From Neoceratodus forsteri (lineage: Eukaryota; Chordata; Ceratodontiformes; Ceratodontidae): DNA of 64,000 nt. Of this stretch, positions 58,901 through 64,000 are shown in pieces. The DNA is taken from positions 1,240,463,001-1,240,527,000 of the forward strand of contig CM057452.1 of NCBI GenBank assembly GCA_016271365.2. The letters run 5' to 3'. A program made the translations under genes and the position numbers. How positions within the stretch are numbered: position 1 is the stretch's first letter; every line of letters starts with the position of its first letter. The notes beneath the pieces are model-generated. The model searched no databases, had not been told where the DNA came from, and saw only the letters and a program-made list of their open reading frames with translations.

Positions 58901-59711
58901 CTGGGTTTGTAGTTTAGCTCATGCAATAAATTTTTGGTCATGCATGAGGAGGGGATCCAGTCTCCAGGATGTGGACCGTGGTATGGGTGGTCCCCAGAGC
59001 AGTGTGAGCTGCACAGGTGCATGGTATGAAATAACTGTAGACAGGATATTGGTTCTTAGGACATACTGTGTCAGTGACTGGGAGACTAACCAAAAATCAA
59101 GTCTGCTAGAGGAGCCATGTACCTCAGATTGGAAAGTATAGTACCTGTCTGAAGGATGGACTAGGAGCCAGATTTCAACCAATTGGTATTCAGAGCTAAG
59201 ATTAAGTACAGCCTGTGCTCCTCGGGTATGGTACTCTTTCCCATGGTCACTTCTATCTAGTGTAGGGACAAGAGTCAGATTGAAGTCCTACCCCACCAGG
59301 ATAGGCATATCAGGTTTCAGCATTGTCCCTAATTTAGAATTGAGATTCAGAAAGAAGGATGGGCTGTCCTTATTTGGTGCTTATATATTAGCTACTAATA
59401 GCTGACCATGTGGAGTATCCAATAGAGCTATCACCCACCTGCCCTGAGGGTCAACTTTACTATGTAAAATAGACCAAGGGAGGGATTTGTGAAGTAAGAT
59501 AACTACATCTTTCTTTTTTGTAGGGGCACTGGCGTGGATTTCTAATCCTACCCAGTCCTTCACCAAATACCTGTGATCTTGCTTGGTCAATTTGGTTTCT
59601 TGTAATAGGGCAACCTGGGTTTTGAGCCTTTTTAAATGGGTTAGAACTTGTTTTTGTTTTGAAGGAGAGTTCAGAACCCTGACATTCCACGTTATAAAGG
59701 TTGTTTCATCC
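55987..59711 (-). pseudogene. L1 ORF2, broken but with a 318-codon RT frame
   Basis: It starts near MDETTFITWNVRVLNSPS (59,711). The endonuclease shows LLQETKL; its late motif SDHAP is altered to YHAPV near 59,040. The RT frame 58,467-57,511 is open for 318 codons: GKAPGGDGYPVEFLQ, SYRPIFLINADSKVYA, ALAIDFEKAFDSVEWDYL (catalytic Asp, about residue 200), YRGTRQGCHLCPLLFLL and MYTDDLLVILGD, where the Ala of the usual FADD/YADD is Thr. Thumb and C-terminal pieces follow (56,799-56,455 and 56,427-55,987) with CWRCHRHGGDLYHIIW; the last Cys of the knuckle is Tyr. Confidence 0.88.
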
Positions 59712-60643
59712 ATGGTCAGACCAATAGTGGAACATGGTAGCTGAAGTAACGATATATGGAGAGGTGTTGTCAAGGGAGTGATACTGTAATGGGTCAAACA
59801 TTGTTTTTGAACTCATACTGTGGAAGGTGACGGTTGACAAGTCAGACACAGACAAACATACATTTTGAAGCATGTGTTTTGAGATCAGTAACAGGAGAAA
59901 CAGGAATGACAGTAATATTATACAAAAGCACAATGTGCCTGAACTATATACATATAGTGCGCAGCGTTGCACGTTGGTATGGGTGGGCATTATGGGCCAA
60001 AGGTCTCAGTAACCTTAATAGCCCACCCACCTACCAATCGGGGGGGATAGACTATAGTCCCAGCCACTTGGGCTAACCCAGAGCAAAAAAAAAAAAAACG
60101 CACTCCCCGGGAATAATGTGGACAAGGAAAATCACTGTCTAAAAGGATTTCATATCCTTGTTCAGTGTAGCCTGGAAAGTATAGGAACAGCCTTTGAGGT
60201 TACAGTAAATCTCAGATAGGAGCTAGGGGAAATATTAATCAAGAGGCAGAAAGGGCTTAGCTGGATAGTCCAGCATAGAGCACTGAGCTCTTAATCTAAC
60301 AGCCTCCAAAAATGAGAAAAAACAAAGAGATCAATGCAAGCATGCTGTTTCATATAGTTAAGGCAGTAAACATTTCCCTCTACACTTTAACTGAGTACAG
60401 CAATTATATAGTAGTACCCTGAGTGTTTTTCCATTTTTTTTCCTTTTTTGTTTCTTTGGCATGCAGAGCCTTGGCAGTGAGTGAGTGGTGTGGCCTGTGA
60501 TATTAGCAGGGAGAAAGAAAACCACTAATCAAGCTGCTAACCCGAGAACTATTGTTAACCAAAAACCACCCCCTCAGGGTCAATGCCAGGCTGTGTACAC
60601 TGTGAGAAAAAAGAAAGAGAAAAAAAAAGACCAGGACACTTAT

Positions 60644-60925
60644 CTATGTCCAGCTTTGTTGATCTGCCATCTGCAGGAGTTCCAAGTCTGAGGGTGCATG
60701 CTGAGACCATTCTTTGGCAGGGTTTGTAGTTAATTGGGCTGGATGGGGTAGTATCATGTCAGTCATGGAGAAAGTCTGGTCAAGAGATGTATCTGCGATC
60801 AGAGCCTGAATAAGGGCATCAGACCTGGCGGTTTCTTGTGCCATCTCTTCCTCTGAATAGGTAGGGAAGTCAGCAGCATTCTCAGCCGGATCTACAGGAG
60901 CTAAAATGGCAAAGTGGTTAGGCAT
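60644..60925 (-). CDS. small open frame directly after L1 ORF1
   Basis: A 93-codon frame opens with ATG at 60,925, six bases after the ORF1 stop (60,934-60,932), and runs to 60,644. The product is acidic (ENAADFPTYSEEEMAQ, IADTSLDQTFSM) with no recognised domain. It could be an extra L1-encoded protein, a frame-shifted ORF1 tail, or chance. The tight spacing and lack of stops make it worth testing. Confidence 0.4.
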   Translation of the reverse strand: MPNHFAILAPVDPAENAADFPTYSEEEMAQETARSDALIQALIADTSLDQTFSMTDMILPHPAQLTTNPAKEWSQHAPSDLELLQMADQQSWT

Positions 60926-60931
60926 AGAGAA

Positions 60932-61936
60932 TCATGTTAGAATGTCATCCGGAGGGCTTGGAGGTAGCAGGGGCACCTCATTGCTTCGGTCATGGGGATG
61001 GTCTCGCCTCGGGTGGCTTCCGGATTGTTGCCGCTTGCAGGTTCTGGCCAGAAGAGCCGGTCGAATGCCTTGGAATTGGAAGCTGTGAGGAGAAGGAGAC
61101 GCAGTATTTTGGCCGATAGCAGCTGTTGTGCTCAGCTGGCCCTGTTTTTTTACTAACTGATGGCTATTATTCAGTTCTGGGGCCGGTTGAGATGGCCAGT
61201 TAGATTGTAGGTACTGCATTAGGCTATCAGGTATAGCGAAGGATATATGGGAGCCATTTACCTCTAGACACATAATTGCTGGGTAGCGCAGTGAAAATTT
61301 GATTTTGAGTGAGTGCATCAGCTTCCAAGCCTCTATGTAATCCTTCCATCTGGCAGTCAGCTCATGAGAGTAATCCTGAAAAAGCAGGATTTTGTGGCCT
61401 TGCCAGGACAGAGCCCCAAGCTCTCCTGCTCTTGCAGTGATCCACTCCTTATCTGCGAAGTTTAGGATACGGGCCATGATAGCCCTAGGTCTTTCTCCGT
61501 TCTTCGGAGTCAGGCTGAGCGTTCTGTGAGCCCTTTCCATCATAAGCTCAGGAGGAACCTCACGGCTTAGCAGCTCAGGCAAACTATCATATAAAAAGTC
61601 TAAAGTATTGCTTCGTTCCACACCTTCAGGAAAGCAGAGGAATCGAAGATTATTCCGACAGCTTCTGTTCTCCATATCATCCATTTTGCTTTGAAGTGTT
61701 TGAATTGTTCTGCCTCGGTCCCTGATTATGGCTGTAAGCTTCCCTATTTCAGCAGTATTCTGATCCGCTTTGTTTTCAGTGTGTGTGATTCGAGCCTCAA
61801 GCTGTTGGATGGCGGTCATAGTTTTATTAGAGGCTAGTGTTACCTCGCCCATTTGATTAAGTAAGGCCATGAACATTTCCATAGTTTGCAGCATAGTCGG
61901 CTCTGCAGAGGCCTCTGGTCGTTTATATTGCGTCAT
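60932..61936 (-). CDS. L1 ORF1 protein, open frame
   Basis: The L1 nucleocapsid protein, which forms trimers on L1 RNA. The frame is uninterrupted. ATG at 61,936 (MTQYKRPEAS) is the likely start; another ATG lies seven codons upstream at 61,957. In numbering from the upstream ATG, a coiled coil covers residues 35-98 (IQQLEARITHTENKA, IQTLQSKMDDMENRS). An RRM covers about 100-150 (CRNNLRFLCFPEG, MMERAHRTL). A C-terminal domain spans 158-250 (PRAIMARILNFADKEW, LLFQDYSHELTARWKDY, SLRYPAIMCLEV). A long hydrophilic tail reaches 341. The usual SRRNN is SCRNN. It is probably intact because this L1 is young or by chance; ORF2 is broken. Confidence 0.85.
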   Translation of the reverse strand: MTQYKRPEASAEPTMLQTMEMFMALLNQMGEVTLASNKTMTAIQQLEARITHTENKADQNTAEIGKLTAIIRDRGRTIQTLQSKMDDMENRSCRNNLRFLCFPEGVERSNTLDFLYDSLPELLSREVPPELMMERAHRTLSLTPKNGERPRAIMARILNFADKEWITARAGELGALSWQGHKILLFQDYSHELTARWKDYIEAWKLMHSLKIKFSLRYPAIMCLEVNGSHISFAIPDSLMQYLQSNWPSQPAPELNNSHQLVKKQGQLSTTAAIGQNTASPSPHSFQFQGIRPALLARTCKRQQSGSHPRRDHPHDRSNEVPLLPPSPPDDILT

Positions 61937-62150
61937 TCTGCGGTTCGAGTAATACAACCTGGAGAGAGTCTACCGACGATCGAAACAGAAAATGTTGTTC
62001 CAGTAGGTTTAGCAGTATTTCCCCAATTATACCATTGTGTCTGGCTAATTTTAGGCAGTGTGAATCTCAGAGGGAAGCCCAGGGTAATAGCGAGCATTTG
62101 CTTTAGGCACCCATTGCATCTGGAGCCAAGCCATGCCCCCCCAATTTGGC

Positions 62151-64000
62151 ATCTGTTTTAAAGAAATTCAGATGCTACTACAGTGAATCTCTGATACATA
62201 AAAATAAATAAATAAAATTAAAAGATTAACTTGGGTGCACAAATAGGAAATAGCTGATACAATCAAGTAATGGAAATACCATACCTGTCCCAGATTTGCA
62301 CATTCAGATTTCGTTTGGTGCCTGGATTGAAGCACATTGATATTGAGGAAAGGACACCTGACCAGGGCAGCGATTGACAGAGGACTTTCCGGGGGGAAAA
62401 GAAGAAGAAAAAAAATTAATAAATAAATAATAAAATAAACAGAGGGCATACAATTCCCTGAAAAAAATCAATGATAGCTAACTCATTTCAGTATTGATTT
62501 AATTGAGTCACAGAACTATACAGCACTATACCTCTCAAAGAATGGGAAGTCCTTTCTTGCTGAATTGCCTACAGATGCCAAGACCTGGATTCTGGCCTGG
62601 AATGCTGCCATGGGCCACATCTCCCAGATGCCTTTGGGCTCCGAGGGACCAAGCAGAGCAGGGAACAACTAAGGAAGGGAGATGTGCGCAAAGGGACAAC
62701 AATACCAACTGGACTGGTCCGACAAATAAGGAGCCCCCCCTGCATCTGTCACCATGGCCCTTACAACCTAAAAGCAAGAGACATTTACAAGCCATTTCTG
62801 TGTCTACCATGGCACAAGGTGCGACCGAAGGAACTGTAGGGTGCCAAACAGCAAGACCTACTATAACCTCCACTCCAGCTCAGCAACGCCAGCGCTGGAG
62901 AGGACCTAACCCTCTGGTACCAGGCAACTCCACAGCCTCCCCTCTGCTAAGCTTCCAAGATCTGATCTGCTCATGACAAAGAGGGCTGAAGCTACGGACT
63001 ACTCCAAGGATGAATCTGTGGAGCCCATGGATGACTTGATCTCTTTGGACTGGGCTACTACAGTGGAAAAAAGTGAAGAAACTGCGGTGGTGGCTGCTGA
63101 TCTGTTAAGGCCTGGACCTAAATCTTTTGCAGAGGCACTGGTAACTTCTCCCAAGCCTGCCAGAACTGAAAAGCTCTGTAAAACCCAAGTTGCCATGAGT
63201 GGACAAGATGGCTAATTTAACAACAATCTGAACTTCCCCCAAGTCTGCCAGAACTGAAAAGCCCTGTAAAGCCTAAACTGCCACAAGTAGGCAAGATGGC
63301 CAATTTTTCAACAAACTGAACTTTGCTTGGAACTGCTGTTCTGGCTCTTTGAGATCCTGGTTTGAATGCCTTAGAGCTACAAGGCTGTTTTTACTGGCAC
63401 ACTTCTCCCTCGGTGGGTGATTTTCACTGGTCACATAAGGATGGCAGGTGAACCACGCTGTCTCCACTGGTGTGCCCCCCCTTGTCTCTTCCCTTTCCAT
63501 ATCACTGATTCACTGTGTGTGCTCTCTCCCCTCAGCACTAGATGATGGACTGCTCGATGTTTAAATATAGAGCGATAGAATTTCTCCCTGACTTGGCTAA
63601 CCCTTCAGGGCAATCTCATCTCACCGTTTACTCCTGCCCACCACTGAAATGTGGATGGCTATCACCCTGGAATGCCTGAGGGGGCATTTAGTGTCACTCA
63701 GGAGAGCTGGTGACCACGGAGTTCATTTTGATACCCTCGTACTTCCTATATCAGGCTAATGTCTCCCTCAACTAAGCAACTGGAAATAGAGTTGTGTGGC
63801 TGACAGAGGTTCCCTCCCCCTCCCCCTCCCCCTACTCCTCCTCCTCCGCCTCCCCCAATTCCCCTTCCTACAGTATTACTTCCAGGTTGCCTCTCCCCCC
63901 AGGTTCTCTCTGCCTATTGCTTGCCAACTGGCACACATACCACTGTACCATGTTGGCAGTCAGTCGATAGGTATTCCTGGCTTCTCCAGGTCTAGTTTTT
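62151..64000. other. unassigned terminal sequence
   Basis: No recognised element. Open frames at 62,503-62,976 and 62,973-63,215 lack domains. AT-rich (AAAT)-like stretches at 62,200-62,220 and 62,410-62,440 could be decayed element tails, and a C-rich low-complexity run lies at 63,807-63,858. Confidence 0.35.
63150..63325 (+). repeat. 88-base tandem duplication
   Basis: Two units, 63,150-63,237 and 63,238-63,325, share 'gccagaactgaaaagc' and the motif caagatggc (63,204-63,212 and 63,292-63,300, exactly 88 apart). The motif resembles a YY1 core site. Confidence 0.85.

Larger units (their letters stand above)
55320..62150 (-). mobile_element. near full-length L1-type LINE
   Basis: About 6.8 kb, with a 5' UTR of about 200 bases, an intact ORF1, a small open frame, a spacer of about 0.9 kb, a decayed ORF2 and a 3' end 'gttttaacaaaaacaatata' at 55,320-55,350. 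No target duplication could be assigned. The next L1's 5' part abuts its 3' end directly. Confidence 0.82.

Noticed and set aside
62503..63215. Two adjacent plus-strand frames (157 and 80 codons) as a gene
   Set aside because: No recognised domain; the second overlaps the tandem duplication. Could be a decayed element but is not supportable as a gene.

Overview
This 64 kb window is vertebrate, repeat-dense and contains no host protein-coding exon, rRNA or tRNA gene that I can recognise. The mixture points to a non-mammalian tetrapod: three families of L1-type LINEs, many CR1 LINEs ending in 8-bp TTCTATGT-type tails, a Rex1/L2-like LINE, a Gmr1-like Ty3 LTR retrotransposon, a HARBI1/Myb Harbinger transposon, hAT-type MITEs and a MIR-like SINE. 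An amphibian (perhaps a caecilian) or a reptile fits best. This is an inference from repeat content only.

Region 1-16.2 kb is a single old Ty3 retrotransposon on the minus strand that other elements have cut apart. From its 5' side it reads gag (16.2-15.4 kb and 14.4-14.1 kb), protease (about 11.0-10.5 kb), integrase (10.5-9.2 kb), reverse transcriptase (9.2-8.69 kb and 2.5-2.2 kb), RNase H (to 1.64 kb) and a 1.08 kb LTR (1,467-384). Integrase lies upstream of RT, the Gmr1-type order. It is broken by a full-length L1 (2,521-8,676, with an exact target duplication), by a Rex1/L2-like LINE (11.4-14.0 kb), by an inverted-repeat element (14.4-15.4 kb) and by CR1 fragments.

Region 16.2-23.1 kb holds a CR1 scrap, a 5'-truncated L1 split by a CR1 3' end, a second copy of the Ty3 LTR and a minus-strand CR1. 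Region 23.72-30.51 kb is a roughly 6.8 kb Harbinger transposon. It has a two-exon HARBI1-type transposase on the plus strand, with all three DDE residues still encoded, and a convergent Myb/trihelix-like gene on the minus strand.

Region 31-51.7 kb is a field of small non-autonomous elements. It includes three hAT-type elements with 8-bp target duplications, two large foldback palindromes, four copies across the window of a roughly 0.5 kb family with end hairpins and tRNA-like promoter boxes, a 29-bp minisatellite split by a LINE tail, a (CTAT)n microsatellite and a MIR-like SINE nested in an unclassified repeat. Decayed CR1 pieces with esterase, endonuclease and RT domains also occur.

Region 51.7-62.2 kb contains a CR1 endonuclease/RT element embedded in an L1 ORF1, then a nearly complete minus-strand L1. 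That L1 has an uninterrupted ORF1 of about 334 codons and a second open small frame 6 nt downstream. The last 1.8 kb has no recognised element apart from an 88-bp tandem duplication.

No new host system is evident. The most interesting items are the nested insertion history, the hairpin-ended repeat family, the palindromic array inside a hAT MITE, the interleaved CR1/L1 halves at 48-55 kb and the Gmr1-type domain order.
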